From NCBI GenBank assembly GCA_051418075.1, contig JBPRGG010000114.1:1-64000 (forward strand): a stretch of 64,000 bases of DNA, given 5' to 3'. Shown here in pieces: positions 7,502 through 16,513 of the stretch. Source of the stretch: JBPRGG01 sp051418075. GTDB lineage: Bacteria > Bacteroidota > Bacteroidia > Cytophagales > Cyclobacteriaceae. The position numbers and the translations under genes were made by a program. The first letter of the stretch is position 1; every line of letters starts with the position of its first letter. The notes below the pieces were generated by a model that saw only the letters and a list, made by a program, of their open reading frames with translations, ran no database searches and had not been told where the DNA came from.

Positions 7502-9157
7502 CTAAAATCTTTCAAAATCCTGATCTGCAGGGTTGTCTTTTAAATTTATGATTGTTCCCTTTTTTAACGAATCCGGGGAATTTATGATCATTCCTTGTTT
7601 AGCCTGTGACTGAGGCTGAATAATTTTATGCTTCTTTTTGGAATTGCTTTTTTCACCTGTGTTAAAATAGGAAATGACTTCCATTAAGTGTTCTGCCTGG
7701 TTCGATAATTCTTCAGAGCTGGTAGCCATTTCTTCAGAGGCAGCCGCATTTTGTTGGGTTATCTGGTTTAGCTGCTGTATAGCATTATTTACCTGGTCGG
7801 CTCCGGCATTTTGTTCTAAACTGGCTGCACTTATTTCCTGTACCAGTTTGGCTGTTTTCTGGATATTGGGTACAATTTCTTCTAATACCTTTCCTGATTT
7901 TTCAGCCACAGCCACGCTCGATTTTGAAACCTGGTTGATCTCGTTGGCTGCTATCTGGCTTCTTTCTGCCAGTTTTCTTACCTCAGCCGCAACTACAGCA
8001 AAACCTTTTCCATGTTCACCCGCCCGGGCAGCTTCTACAGCAGCATTCAGAGCTAAAATATTAGTTTGACGGGAAATTTCTTCAATAATCGAAATCTTTT
8101 CTGCAATGTTTTTCATCGAAGTTACTGTTTGAGTCACCGCTTTACTACCCTCTAGTATATCATTTGCGGCATTCAGGGATATTTTTTCCGTTTGCTGGGC
8201 ATTGTCTGAGTTCTGCTGAATGTTAGTGGCCATTTCTTCAATACTGGATGAAATTTCTTCTGCAGATGAAGCCTGTTCATTTGCTCCCTGGGAGACTTGT
8301 TGCGATGAAGCATTCATTTGCATACTGGCTGAAGTTATATTATCTGCTCCTGCTACAATCTGACTAAAGACGTTTTTTAGCTGATGTATCATTTTTTTGA
8401 GATTCTCCAATAATATTCCAATTTCATCTTTGTTTTTAATATTTATCTGAACGGTTAAATCTCCGGTAGCCAATCGATTCACTACATCATTTGCAGTTGA
8501 AATGGAATTATTAATTCCTTTGATCATCATCATTGCAATTAAACCACTCAATGAAATTCCCAGAATTAGCATGACAATGAAATTTCTTTTAGTTTGACTA
8601 TATAGCATATCCCCTTCCTGGTTCAATTCTGCTGCAATCTCCAACTGTAGATACACCAATTCATTCACTTTATTAGTAAATGGCTCGATATACTGATATA
8701 GTTCTGTTTTTATGAATTTTTCCAATGCCACCTGGCTGACAGAATCTTCACCTTGTATGAGAATATCATGTATATGTAAATAAGCTATTTGGGCATTTTC
8801 CCTCAATTTTGTGGCCTCATTTACCAATTGTTGTTCTTCCCCTTTAATGCTAGTGTTTAAATAGGCATCCCAGTTTTCATTCACTTTTACTGCAGCAGTT
8901 TCTAATTCGGCCAATCCCGCTGACCATGAAAGGTTCCCATTGGCAACTTTATGAACAGCATCTACAAAATTAATAGCATAGGCGTCAGATATTGCCTTGA
9001 GTTGTTTTAAAGGGGTTACCCTGTCAAAATACATTGAGGTCATGTTATTATTGACCTTATTAAGCCTGGACGTGCCATAAATGCCAATAAATAAGGTGAA
9101 CAAAGAGAGTATTGAAACCAATATGATGAGTTTAGATGATATTTTTATATTTTTCAT
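7502..9157 (-). CDS. Methyl-accepting chemotaxis protein
   Basis: 551 residues with classic receptor layout: membrane helix 1 at about 9-28, a periplasmic four-helix-bundle sensor (about 30-190), membrane helix 2 at 192-212, HAMP at about 213-265, then a long cytoplasmic coiled coil. The hairpin tip that contacts CheA/CheW is conserved (EISRQTNILALNAAVEAARA, 360-379). Flanking Gln/Glu pairs in EEISSSIEEMATNI and the AASEEMATSSEEL region are likely methylation sites. The last 50 residues form a basic, low-complexity tail of unknown role. No che genes are nearby. In gliding Bacteroidota such receptors may steer gliding or other outputs rather than flagella. Confidence 0.92.
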   Translation of the reverse strand: MKNIKISSKLIILVSILSLFTLFIGIYGTSRLNKVNNNMTSMYFDRVTPLKQLKAISDAYAINFVDAVHKVANGNLSWSAGLAELETAAVKVNENWDAYLNTSIKGEEQQLVNEATKLRENAQIAYLHIHDILIQGEDSVSQVALEKFIKTELYQYIEPFTNKVNELVYLQLEIAAELNQEGDMLYSQTKRNFIVMLILGISLSGLIAMMMIKGINNSISTANDVVNRLATGDLTVQINIKNKDEIGILLENLKKMIHQLKNVFSQIVAGADNITSASMQMNASSQQVSQGANEQASSAEEISSSIEEMATNIQQNSDNAQQTEKISLNAANDILEGSKAVTQTVTSMKNIAEKISIIEEISRQTNILALNAAVEAARAGEHGKGFAVVAAEVRKLAERSQIAANEINQVSKSSVAVAEKSGKVLEEIVPNIQKTAKLVQEISAASLEQNAGADQVNNAIQQLNQITQQNAAASEEMATSSEELSNQAEHLMEVISYFNTGEKSNSKKKHKIIQPQSQAKQGMIINSPDSLKKGTIINLKDNPADQDFERF

Positions 9158-9462
9158 ATACAGCTTTTATTTTGAACTTTTAGTTTTACTTGACTTATTA
9201 AGTATGGCTTATGTTATCGTCAAATATCTGGTAAACAAGGATATATACAACCTAAATACTCCCTGTTTTCTTTCCTGAGTAATATTTCAAGCGTTGATCC
9301 ATATTTTTTATTATTATCTGTCAGGTTGGTTTTTTAGAGTGAAACAGTTTAAAATTATTATTATTAATATATTGATCAGCTTTTTGTAAATTTTTGCCTC
9401 CCAAACTGTTGTTGTAAACCTGTTCCATTTTATTTACATTTATAATAAAATAATTAGCCATT
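9158..9462. other. AT-rich divergent spacer
   Basis: This 305-nt region separates the chemoreceptor (minus) from the DinB-like gene (plus) and must hold both promoters. I found no convincing ORF, RNA or full -33/-7 promoter in it. Confidence 0.4.
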
Positions 9463-9918
9463 ATGCAACCATTACTTCCCCAAATACTAATAGACCTCTA
9501 TCAAAGAGATCTGGATAAATTAAGCCAGGAAATTAATGCTTATCAGGACCAGGAAAAAATGTGGATGACAGTGCCCGGGATATCAAATTCAGCCGGTAAC
9601 TTATGCCTTCATATCCTGGGTAACCTCAATCATTTTATTGGGGCTGTTTTAGGAAATACTGGTTATGAAAGAGCCCGGGAGGCAGAGTTTGCCCAAAAGA
9701 ATTTGCCTTCGGCTGAAATGGGAAAAATGATTTCTGAAACCAGTGAAATAATCCGGGCCACCATCAGTAAAATGGACCGGCAGGATTTTCACCAGGACTA
9801 TCCGGCTAAGAGCCCCTACCAGGGGCAGTCTACTGGTTATTTTCTGGCTCATTTATTGACCCATTTAAACTACCATTTGGGTCAGATCAATTATCATCGC
9901 AGGATACTGGAAGGGTAG
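9463..9918 (+). CDS. DinB-like (DUF1572/DUF664-type) four-helix metalloprotein
   Basis: 151 residues predicted as a four-helix bundle. It has the spaced His residues that bind a divalent metal in the DinB/YfiT superfamily: H50 in the second helix (NLCLHILGNLNHFIG) and H134/H138 in the last (LAHLLTHLNYHLGQINYH). Length and His spacing fit DUF1572/DUF664-type members, some of which are thiol transferases, but the substrate here is unknown. It stands alone, facing the aroB operon tail. Confidence 0.8.
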   Translation: MQPLLPQILIDLYQRDLDKLSQEINAYQDQEKMWMTVPGISNSAGNLCLHILGNLNHFIGAVLGNTGYERAREAEFAQKNLPSAEMGKMISETSEIIRATISKMDRQDFHQDYPAKSPYQGQSTGYFLAHLLTHLNYHLGQINYHRRILEG

Positions 9919-9944
9919 AGGAAGCATATGCCTTTACCAATAGT

Positions 9945-10991
9945 TTATAGGCTGTTGTAATAATCTAAACCAGCAATAATATCCTGCTGATCTATTTCAA
10001 CATCAAAAACTGCTTCTCCAATCCGGTTCAGTAAGGCAGCTTTTACTTTGCCGCCCATATTTTTTTTATCCTGAAGGGTAAGCAATAGGATTTCCTGAAA
10101 GGAGGCTGGGTTTAGGGCCATTTTACCATAAACCTGTAACAGGTAATGGGTGATTTCTGTCATCTCTGCTTGATCCAATCCACATTTTTTGACCGACAAA
10201 AAGCTTTCACATATCATCCCAATGGCAATGGCTTCCCCATGTAATAACTTTTGTGTGGGCTGAGCTAAAAAGTAACTTTCAACCGCATGCCCAATAGTGT
10301 GCCCGAAATTAAGGATCTTGCGTAAACCCTTTTCCTTAGGATCCTGATCAACTACCTGTTGTTTTACCTGGATGGAATGCGCTATATGTTCCTTCCAGGG
10401 CTGTTGGTTAAAACTATTTTGGGTGAGCCGGGGCCAATAATTACGGTCCGCGATCAGGCTGTGTTTGATCACTTCGGCATATCCGGAACGTAATTCCCGC
10501 TCCGGCAGGGTTTTTAGAAAATCAGCCTGAATAATTACCCGCTGAGGTTCCTGGAAGACCCCGATATGATTTTTAAATCCGGAAAAATCAATCCCTAATT
10601 TGCCACCAATACTGGCATCTACCTGGGCCAGTAAAGTGGTTGGAAGGTTGATGAAATCAATGCCCCTTTTATAGGTAGCAGCACAAAACCCTCCCATGTC
10701 GCCAATCACACCTCCTCCCAGGTTGATCAGGATTGATTTACGATCCATCTGTTGATCCGTCATAAATTGCCAGATCATGGAGCAAGTGGTGAGGTTTTTA
10801 TTTTCCTCTCCGCTGGGAATGGCATAAACTTCAGCCTCTGGCACCGATGAACCTAAAAGAGGCAAGCAATGCTGCTGAGTATTTTCATCAACCAACACAG
10901 CTATTTTAGAATAATTGTGCCCCCAAAGATAATCCGATAATAATTCCTGGTGATCGTCAGAGATGATGACCTTTGCCTCTGGCTGATTCAT
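9945..10991 (-). CDS. aroB: 3-dehydroquinate synthase
   Basis: 348 residues. It catalyses the second shikimate-pathway step, converting DAHP to 3-dehydroquinate with NAD and a divalent metal, in the cytoplasm. The NAD-binding loop GGGVIGDMGG is at 92-101, followed by the family motif TTLLAQVDASIGGKLGID. Metal ligands fit E173 (YAEVIKH), H231 (FGHTIGH) and H251 (LHGEAIAIG). Its start overlaps the stop of the preceding DAHP synthase gene by one base (TAATG), so the two are translationally coupled. Together they supply the first two enzymes of aromatic amino acid synthesis. Confidence 0.97.
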   Translation of the reverse strand: MNQPEAKVIISDDHQELLSDYLWGHNYSKIAVLVDENTQQHCLPLLGSSVPEAEVYAIPSGEENKNLTTCSMIWQFMTDQQMDRKSILINLGGGVIGDMGGFCAATYKRGIDFINLPTTLLAQVDASIGGKLGIDFSGFKNHIGVFQEPQRVIIQADFLKTLPERELRSGYAEVIKHSLIADRNYWPRLTQNSFNQQPWKEHIAHSIQVKQQVVDQDPKEKGLRKILNFGHTIGHAVESYFLAQPTQKLLHGEAIAIGMICESFLSVKKCGLDQAEMTEITHYLLQVYGKMALNPASFQEILLLTLQDKKNMGGKVKAALLNRIGEAVFDVEIDQQDIIAGLDYYNSL

Positions 10992-12103
10992 TATTCCGTA
11001 GTTTTCTCCGGTTTGGATTTTGTCTCTGAATTTTGATTTATAATATCTGTTTGCCTTCTGATAGATGCATCGTGAATCATTTTGTACAAGTCTGCCATGA
11101 AGTCTTTATTGAGGTTAAGGGTTTCTGCCCAATGGCTGCGGCTCTCAGAAATTTCTTTCCACCTGTTAACCTGGAATACAGTAACATTATTGGCTTTTTT
11201 ATAATAACCAATTTTATCTACAATACGCATCCGGGCAGCCATAGCTTCGTAGATCTCCCTGTCTACTTCATCGATTTGTTCCCGCAGTTCTTCCAGGTGA
11301 TTGATAAATTCCTGGTTTTCAGATGTAGCTTGCCGTATATTCAATTTATCCATGATTTCCTTCAGTTGCTGAGGAGCAACCTGCTGGCGGGCATCGCTCC
11401 AGGCATTATCCGGGTCCCGGTGTGATTCAATGATCAGCCCATCATAATCCAAATCCATCGCCCTTTGCGATACCTCATAGATGGTTTGCCTGTTTCCGGC
11501 GATATGACTGGGATCACAGATCATAGGCAGGCTGGGCATTTTACTTTTCAGTTCAAGGGGAATCTGCCACATGGGAATATTTCGATACTTGGTGTTTTTA
11601 AAAGAAGAAAAGCCCCGGTGAATAGCCCCAATTCTTCTGATCCCGGCATTGTATATTCTTTCTATGGCCCCTAACCAAAGAGACAGGTCCGGGTTTACCG
11701 GATTTTTTATAAATACAGGAATATCCAGACCTTTCAAAGCATCAGCAATTTCCTGTACAGTAAATGGGTTGGCGGTTGATCGGGCTCCTATCCAAAAAAT
11801 ATCAATACCATGCTTAAGCGCTTCAAAAACATGATGTGGGCTGGCAATTTCTATGGCAAATTTTACATCCAGTTCTTTTTTGATCTGCTGTATCCATTTC
11901 AAAGCTTCCGGGCCAATCCCTTCAAAATTATTAGGCCTGGTCCTGGGTTTCCAAATCCCGGCTCTTATAATGTTAATATTTTGCTCCTTCAAGGCTTTAC
12001 TGGTTTCGTATAATTGCTCTTCAGTTTCAGCACTACAAGGTCCGGCCATCATCAATGGCTTCTTAAATTCTTCACCCCAACTACTTAGATCATTGATTTG
12101 CAT
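10991..12103 (-). CDS. Bifunctional DAHP synthase / chorismate mutase
   Basis: 370 residues from the ATG at 12103; the frame opens further upstream only with a TTG. The N-terminal 255 residues form the TIM-barrel DAHP synthase of the KDO8P-synthase-like class, with AGPCSAE at about 20-26, GIWKPRTRP, WIGARST and CDPSHIAGNR. The C-terminal part (about 260-350) is an AroQ-type chorismate mutase, with REQIDEVDREIYEAMAARM, KIGYYKK and the distal Arg/Gln segment. This fusion is common in Bacteroidota and links pathway entry to the prephenate branch, probably with feedback control. It is the first gene of an operon with aroB. Confidence 0.95.
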   Translation of the reverse strand: MQINDLSSWGEEFKKPLMMAGPCSAETEEQLYETSKALKEQNINIIRAGIWKPRTRPNNFEGIGPEALKWIQQIKKELDVKFAIEIASPHHVFEALKHGIDIFWIGARSTANPFTVQEIADALKGLDIPVFIKNPVNPDLSLWLGAIERIYNAGIRRIGAIHRGFSSFKNTKYRNIPMWQIPLELKSKMPSLPMICDPSHIAGNRQTIYEVSQRAMDLDYDGLIIESHRDPDNAWSDARQQVAPQQLKEIMDKLNIRQATSENQEFINHLEELREQIDEVDREIYEAMAARMRIVDKIGYYKKANNVTVFQVNRWKEISESRSHWAETLNLNKDFMADLYKMIHDASIRRQTDIINQNSETKSKPEKTTE

Positions 12104-12130
12104 TTCTAATTCTTTCTTTTTATAAAAGTT

Positions 12131-12138
12131 CAAAAATA
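12131..12138 (-). promoter_or_regulatory. -7 box for the DAHP synthase-aroB operon
   Basis: TATTTTTG on the minus strand matches TAnnTTTG, 27 nt before the ATG. No clear -33 element at the expected spacing. Confidence 0.45.
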
Positions 12139-12150
12139 TAAGATAACAAA

Positions 12151-12181
12151 TTTAAGGAAGTTCTCCTTTTTAATATATTTG
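12151..12181 (+). promoter_or_regulatory. Promoter of the proline dehydrogenase gene
   Basis: TTTA (12151-12154), 19-nt spacer and TATATTTG (12174-12181): a perfect -7 box and a three-of-four -33 box, with the start codon 17 nt further on. Confidence 0.55.
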
Positions 12182-12198
12182 CTATCAATCCTTTTAAT

Positions 12199-13389
12199 AT
12201 GATTAATAACTCAGATATTTCATTCGATAATACAGAAATTGCCTTTCAAGCTAAATCTAACTATGAATTGCGCAAAGCCTATTGGCTTTTTATGGCTATG
12301 AACAGCAATTTTTTCACAAAATTAGGCACAAATTTGGTGAAAATTTCCTTAATATTAAATTTACCCATTAAAAATATTATAAAGCAAACCATATTCAGGC
12401 AATTCTGTGGAGGAGAGAATATACCAGCTTGTGAATCAACCATTCAGGATCTTTCCCGGTTTCATATCCGTACCATTCTGGATTATGCAGTAGAAGGGGA
12501 GGATAATGAAGCAGGTTTTGAAGCAACCTGCCAGGAAATCCTGAAGACCATCGAAAAAGCCAAGTCCTCTCCCGATATTCCTTTTTCTGTATTTAAGCCC
12601 ACCGGTATTGCCTCAAAAGGACTATTAGAAAAGGTTCAGAATAAAGAAGATCTGACCAGGGCAGAGCAGCAGGCATTTGAAAATATCAGGCAAAGGTTTG
12701 ATCGAATCTGCCAAAAAGCATATCAGGAGAATGTACGATTATTTATTGACAGTGAAGACAGTTGGTATCAGGATCCCATTGACCAACTGATTTATGAAAT
12801 GATGAAAAGGTATAATCAGAAAAAGGTCATCGTTTACAATACCTATCAAATGTATCGCGTAAATATGATGGATAACCTTAGAAAGGCCTTTCATTATGCC
12901 GCTACCTATAATTATAATTTGGGGGCAAAATTAGTCAGAGGGGCTTATATGGAGAAAGAGCGGGAGCGGGCCCAGGAAAAAAACTATCCTGATCCGATTC
13001 TGCCTGATAAAGCCACTACTGATCAGGCTTATGATGATGCCCTGAAGTTTTGCATAGATAATAAGCAAAGAATTGCCTTGTGCTCCGGCTCACATAATGA
13101 AAACAGCAATTATTACCTGATGTTGTTGATGGAAAAATATGAGATGAAAAGAAATGATGAAAATGTTTATTTTGCCCAGCTATATGGAATGAGTGACCAT
13201 ATTTCCTATAATTTAGCCAATGCTGGCTACAATGTGGTCAAATATGTGCCATATGGTCCTGTAAAAGCAGTTATCCCTTATTTGCTCAGAAGAGCAGAAG
13301 AAAATACTTCTATTGCCGGGCAAAGTAGCAGAGAATTTATGTTGATCAAAAAAGAATTAAGCCGGCGTAATGAAGCCGGCTTAATGTAG
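12199..13389 (+). CDS. Proline dehydrogenase
   Basis: 396 residues, monofunctional, with the PutA-type FAD-dependent TIM barrel that oxidises proline to pyrroline-5-carboxylate. Recognisable segments include KPTGIA, the RLFIDSEDSWYQDP strand, YNTYQMYR, GAKLVRGAYMEKER (substrate and FAD contacts), an ALCSGSHNE strand and the C-terminal YGMSDHISYNLA and KYVPYGPVKAVIPYLLRRAEEN, whose paired Arg bind the proline carboxylate. It is likely membrane-associated and feeds electrons to the quinone pool. The partner P5C dehydrogenase is not in the window. It is divergent from the DAHP synthase operon. Confidence 0.93.
   Translation: MINNSDISFDNTEIAFQAKSNYELRKAYWLFMAMNSNFFTKLGTNLVKISLILNLPIKNIIKQTIFRQFCGGENIPACESTIQDLSRFHIRTILDYAVEGEDNEAGFEATCQEILKTIEKAKSSPDIPFSVFKPTGIASKGLLEKVQNKEDLTRAEQQAFENIRQRFDRICQKAYQENVRLFIDSEDSWYQDPIDQLIYEMMKRYNQKKVIVYNTYQMYRVNMMDNLRKAFHYAATYNYNLGAKLVRGAYMEKERERAQEKNYPDPILPDKATTDQAYDDALKFCIDNKQRIALCSGSHNENSNYYLMLLMEKYEMKRNDENVYFAQLYGMSDHISYNLANAGYNVVKYVPYGPVKAVIPYLLRRAEENTSIAGQSSREFMLIKKELSRRNEAGLM
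13356..13385 (+). terminator. Hairpin inside the last codons of proline dehydrogenase
   Basis: Arms ATTAAGCCGGC (13356-13366) and GCCGGCTTAAT (13375-13385) form an 11-bp stem with an 8-nt loop. The stem ends one base before the stop codon, so the terminator doubles as coding sequence for the last residues. No strong U-run follows. Confidence 0.6.
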
Positions 13390-13418
13390 AATTATGGTTT
13401 AGGATACTTCTATTTGTT

Positions 13419-15452
13419 CTAATTGGTAGAAGAGATAACAGCTTCATTGGTGATTTTAAACTCCACCCGTCGGTTAATCTGCCGTCCTTCTTCTGTTTCA
13501 TTACTGGCCTTGGGCATCAATTCACCGTAACCTTTGGCTGATAATCGGTTAGCATCTATTTGATGATCAACCAGGTAATCATAAATGGCCTGGGCTCTTC
13601 TCTCTGACAGACCCTGGTTATATTCTTCACTGCCGATACTACAGGTATGCCCCGAAACTTCTATTTCCATGTTTGGATTGGCCCACAAAAGTTTAAGCAA
13701 ACGTTTTAATTCTGGGAAGGAAGATTCCTTTAATTCCGCTTTGGCAAATTTAAAGAATACGTTGTTTAGCACTATAGGTTCCTGGGCTTTGATCGGCATC
13801 AGATAAAGATCACGTTCAATCTCTTTACTTTCGCTGATATTAGTAAGATCAATATTAGCGCTTAAGGGGATAAAACCTTTTTTATCAGCATAATAACCAT
13901 ATTCATAGCCAGCAGGTAAAATGATCTGGTATTTTCCGGTAAGGGAATCTGAATTGGTCAACCCGATCTCTTTACCGTCTGAAAGTCTTTCATAACGTAT
14001 GGTTGCTTTTAAAGGAGTGTTATTTTCAGCATGCAGCACCCTGCCCCTGATTTTCACTATGATATCCGGTTTTTGATAAAAAGGCAATTCCACCCGATAA
14101 ATATCCACATTTTCAATGGTTCCCCGGGAGAAATAGGCAAATTCATCTTCAATGGATAAATTAAAGAAAATATCATCAACCGAAGAGTTGATGGTGGCCC
14201 CCAGGTTTTCCGGTTCACTCCAGTTGGTCCAGGTGTCGTCCAATCTTTTGGAAATATAGATGTCATAGCCGCCAAAGCCACTGAAGCCTCTGGATGAAAA
14301 AAACAGGGTTTTGTCATCGACTGCCAGGAAAGGTGCTGACTCTTCATCAGCTGAATTTACCACTGGTCCCAGGTTCAATGGTTTGGTCCAGGTGGTATCA
14401 TCCTGCAAAAAGCTCACATACAGATCACGATCTCCCTCAGAGTCATTTCGTTCAATGGACATGATCAGCACCTTACGGTTATTGGCCAGGAAAAAATTAG
14501 CCCGGGGAGAAAGATTATAATTATTTTCAATCTCAACAGGTTCTGGAAAAGTCCATCCTTCAGAAGTTTTGGAACTTACTGACAGCCCGGCTTTCATTTT
14601 CTTCTTGTTCCGGTATTCATTACCCAGAAGGACTAAAACGGAATTCCCATCAGGTGTGATGGAACTGATAAAATTCGGTCCTTCATTGTTTAACGGAGGA
14701 CCAATATTTTGAGCCGGGCCCCAATTGCCATCCAGGTCTTTTTTGGAATACCAGATATCTTCATCATCTTTAATGCCCCCGATATTGTCCGGGTGTCTCT
14801 GACGACTGAAGTACAGGGTTTGGTTATCAGGGGAAATAAGAGGCTTCAGTTCTACATACTGGGTATTGATATTTTGATTAAGCTTTTCCGGTTCAAAATT
14901 GTCCACAATTTCGTTGGTGACATTCACTTGTATAGAAATCGGTATTTTAGAATCTGAAATTCCTACGGCATCGACCCCATAATTATCTTCCATCACACTG
15001 CCATCGAACACCAGCTTCAAGGCATGTACTTCGTAATCTGTCAGGTCGAAATAAGTCCGGAACAGACGACCAAATAATGGGATCTGACGGGGCTGGAATT
15101 CCATCAGAAGTTTTTCATCATCATGCTCATCATAAGCCAGGATCTGGGTAAGCGCGCTGGGATTGTAGGATTCCACAATAGCGATCTGCTGGATTTTTAT
15201 GGGATTGGCAAAGCCAATTTTTATAAATTCCAGGCCACTGCTTTTCTTGGGCATCCAGGCATTGGGACTCATCACTTCACTTTCTGTGGTGGTTTGAAGA
15301 GCGTTTGGCTTGCCTAAAATCTGTTCGGCTGAATGCTGAGGGTAATTCAACTGGGAAGAAAAATCTATCACCCGGTCAGCCCATTGGGCATCTTGCGCAA
15401 CTAACGCTGATGAAATCAGTAGTATAAAGGTAAAGGCTATTAATCTTTTCAT
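13419..15452 (-). CDS. PD40/OmpA-family outer-membrane-associated protein of the T9SS adhesin operon
   Basis: 677 residues with a signal peptide ending ALVAQ (about residue 20). In order: a discoidin-like N-terminal sandwich (about 25-165), PD40 beta-propeller repeats (about 195-465; motifs such as TLYFSRQRHPDNIGG and TLFFSSRGFSGFGGYDIY), a carboxypeptidase-regulatory-like domain (about 472-555) and a C-terminal OmpA domain (about 560-670). The layout recalls PorE-type T9SS proteins, which tie the secretion machine to peptidoglycan. The OmpA motif reads GHTCSIG with Cys at 604, where Asp normally contacts diaminopimelate; the second contact Arg (LSERRAQ) is kept. It is the last gene of the adhesin-PorP-OmpA operon, 19 nt after PorP. 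Confidence 0.88.
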   Translation of the reverse strand: MKRLIAFTFILLISSALVAQDAQWADRVIDFSSQLNYPQHSAEQILGKPNALQTTTESEVMSPNAWMPKKSSGLEFIKIGFANPIKIQQIAIVESYNPSALTQILAYDEHDDEKLLMEFQPRQIPLFGRLFRTYFDLTDYEVHALKLVFDGSVMEDNYGVDAVGISDSKIPISIQVNVTNEIVDNFEPEKLNQNINTQYVELKPLISPDNQTLYFSRQRHPDNIGGIKDDEDIWYSKKDLDGNWGPAQNIGPPLNNEGPNFISSITPDGNSVLVLLGNEYRNKKKMKAGLSVSSKTSEGWTFPEPVEIENNYNLSPRANFFLANNRKVLIMSIERNDSEGDRDLYVSFLQDDTTWTKPLNLGPVVNSADEESAPFLAVDDKTLFFSSRGFSGFGGYDIYISKRLDDTWTNWSEPENLGATINSSVDDIFFNLSIEDEFAYFSRGTIENVDIYRVELPFYQKPDIIVKIRGRVLHAENNTPLKATIRYERLSDGKEIGLTNSDSLTGKYQIILPAGYEYGYYADKKGFIPLSANIDLTNISESKEIERDLYLMPIKAQEPIVLNNVFFKFAKAELKESSFPELKRLLKLLWANPNMEIEVSGHTCSIGSEEYNQGLSERRAQAIYDYLVDHQIDANRLSAKGYGELMPKASNETEEGRQINRRVEFKITNEAVISSTN

Positions 15453-15471
15453 CTTTTGGTTTAAATAAGGT

Positions 15472-16506
15472 TTAGTATCTTACTTTAGGAGGAGCAAACC
15501 TGTTAAATCTAAGTCCTAACGAAATTTCATAAGCTCCGGTTCCCGGTTCAAAATTATTTAAGCTGGTGACATTCCAGTCATAGCTGAAACCAAATTGAAA
15601 AGTATTGGTCAGGAATTCGGTACTTAGAATAAATGCATCATTTCTGCGGTACCAGCCACCTATACGGGCTATCACATTGCCAAATGTACCATTCATTTCG
15701 TTGGAAATCAAGTAAGAAAGAAAGGCACCGAAATTAGTCTGATTTTCCCTGTCCTGTACTATAGACAGCACGTTGGCAGATACACTGGCCCGATCAGACA
15801 AACCAAATATCATGCCTCCATGATATTTATATAAAAGGGGTAAGTTGTAGTCCTGCCCCTGTAGTACAGATTCATTAGGGTTGTTGAGGTGACTAACGGC
15901 TATACCTGAATATGCTGACTGAATAAAAGCATTTCTTCTTTTGTTATAAAATCTCCAGAAGATTCCCGGGGTGATATCCAGATAAGTTCTGTCCTGGAAC
16001 TGAGAAACCTCGGCAGGTATTTCAGCTGCATTCCATCCAACAAAAGGATCATACTGTGACCCCCACTGTAATCCTTCCGGATCCACCCTTTTATTGATAA
16101 AACCTATCTGCATACCAAAACTGATCCGGTTAATGTTATCAGATTCAAGTTGCAGATTATAGGCAAAAGAAGCATTGCCACCCAAAGTTTTGAAATTTTT
16201 GTTGGTGCCGGCCACATTGTTATAAAAAGATAAAGCCATACCACCAATATGATTCACCGGTGCTTCGTGTATAGAATTAAAAATGGGATAAATGAAAGAA
16301 GCCTGCGAATTCTGATAAGGAAAGTGCAGACTTTCCCATTGGGACCGGTGGCTTATATTAAGGGCTACATTGTCTTCATCACCTATCAGGGCTGGGTTTA
16401 GGTATACAGGCGCATTATAGAACTGGGAAAATACAGGGTCCTGAGCCTGTAGCTTTAACTGCAAAGTGAGAAATAATAATGCTAGGAAAAATATTCTATA
16501 TATCAT
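15472..16506 (-). CDS. PorP/SprF-family type IX secretion membrane protein
   Basis: 344 residues with a signal peptide ending LQAQ. The mature protein opens with the family hallmark DPVFSQFYNAPVYLNPALIG and continues as an outer-membrane beta-barrel-like sequence ending in an aromatic-containing strand. PorP/SprF proteins help attach or export a cognate type-B-sorted protein (SprB in Flavobacterium). Its gene starts seven bases after the giant repeat adhesin stops, so the adhesin is the likely client. Confidence 0.93.
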   Translation of the reverse strand: MIYRIFFLALLFLTLQLKLQAQDPVFSQFYNAPVYLNPALIGDEDNVALNISHRSQWESLHFPYQNSQASFIYPIFNSIHEAPVNHIGGMALSFYNNVAGTNKNFKTLGGNASFAYNLQLESDNINRISFGMQIGFINKRVDPEGLQWGSQYDPFVGWNAAEIPAEVSQFQDRTYLDITPGIFWRFYNKRRNAFIQSAYSGIAVSHLNNPNESVLQGQDYNLPLLYKYHGGMIFGLSDRASVSANVLSIVQDRENQTNFGAFLSYLISNEMNGTFGNVIARIGGWYRRNDAFILSTEFLTNTFQFGFSYDWNVTSLNNFEPGTGAYEISLGLRFNRFAPPKVRY

Positions 16507-16513
16507 GGCTGTT

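Noticed and set aside
7502..9157. Chemotaxis gene cluster
   Set aside because: Only a lone receptor is present; no cheA, cheW, cheB, cheR or cheY nearby.
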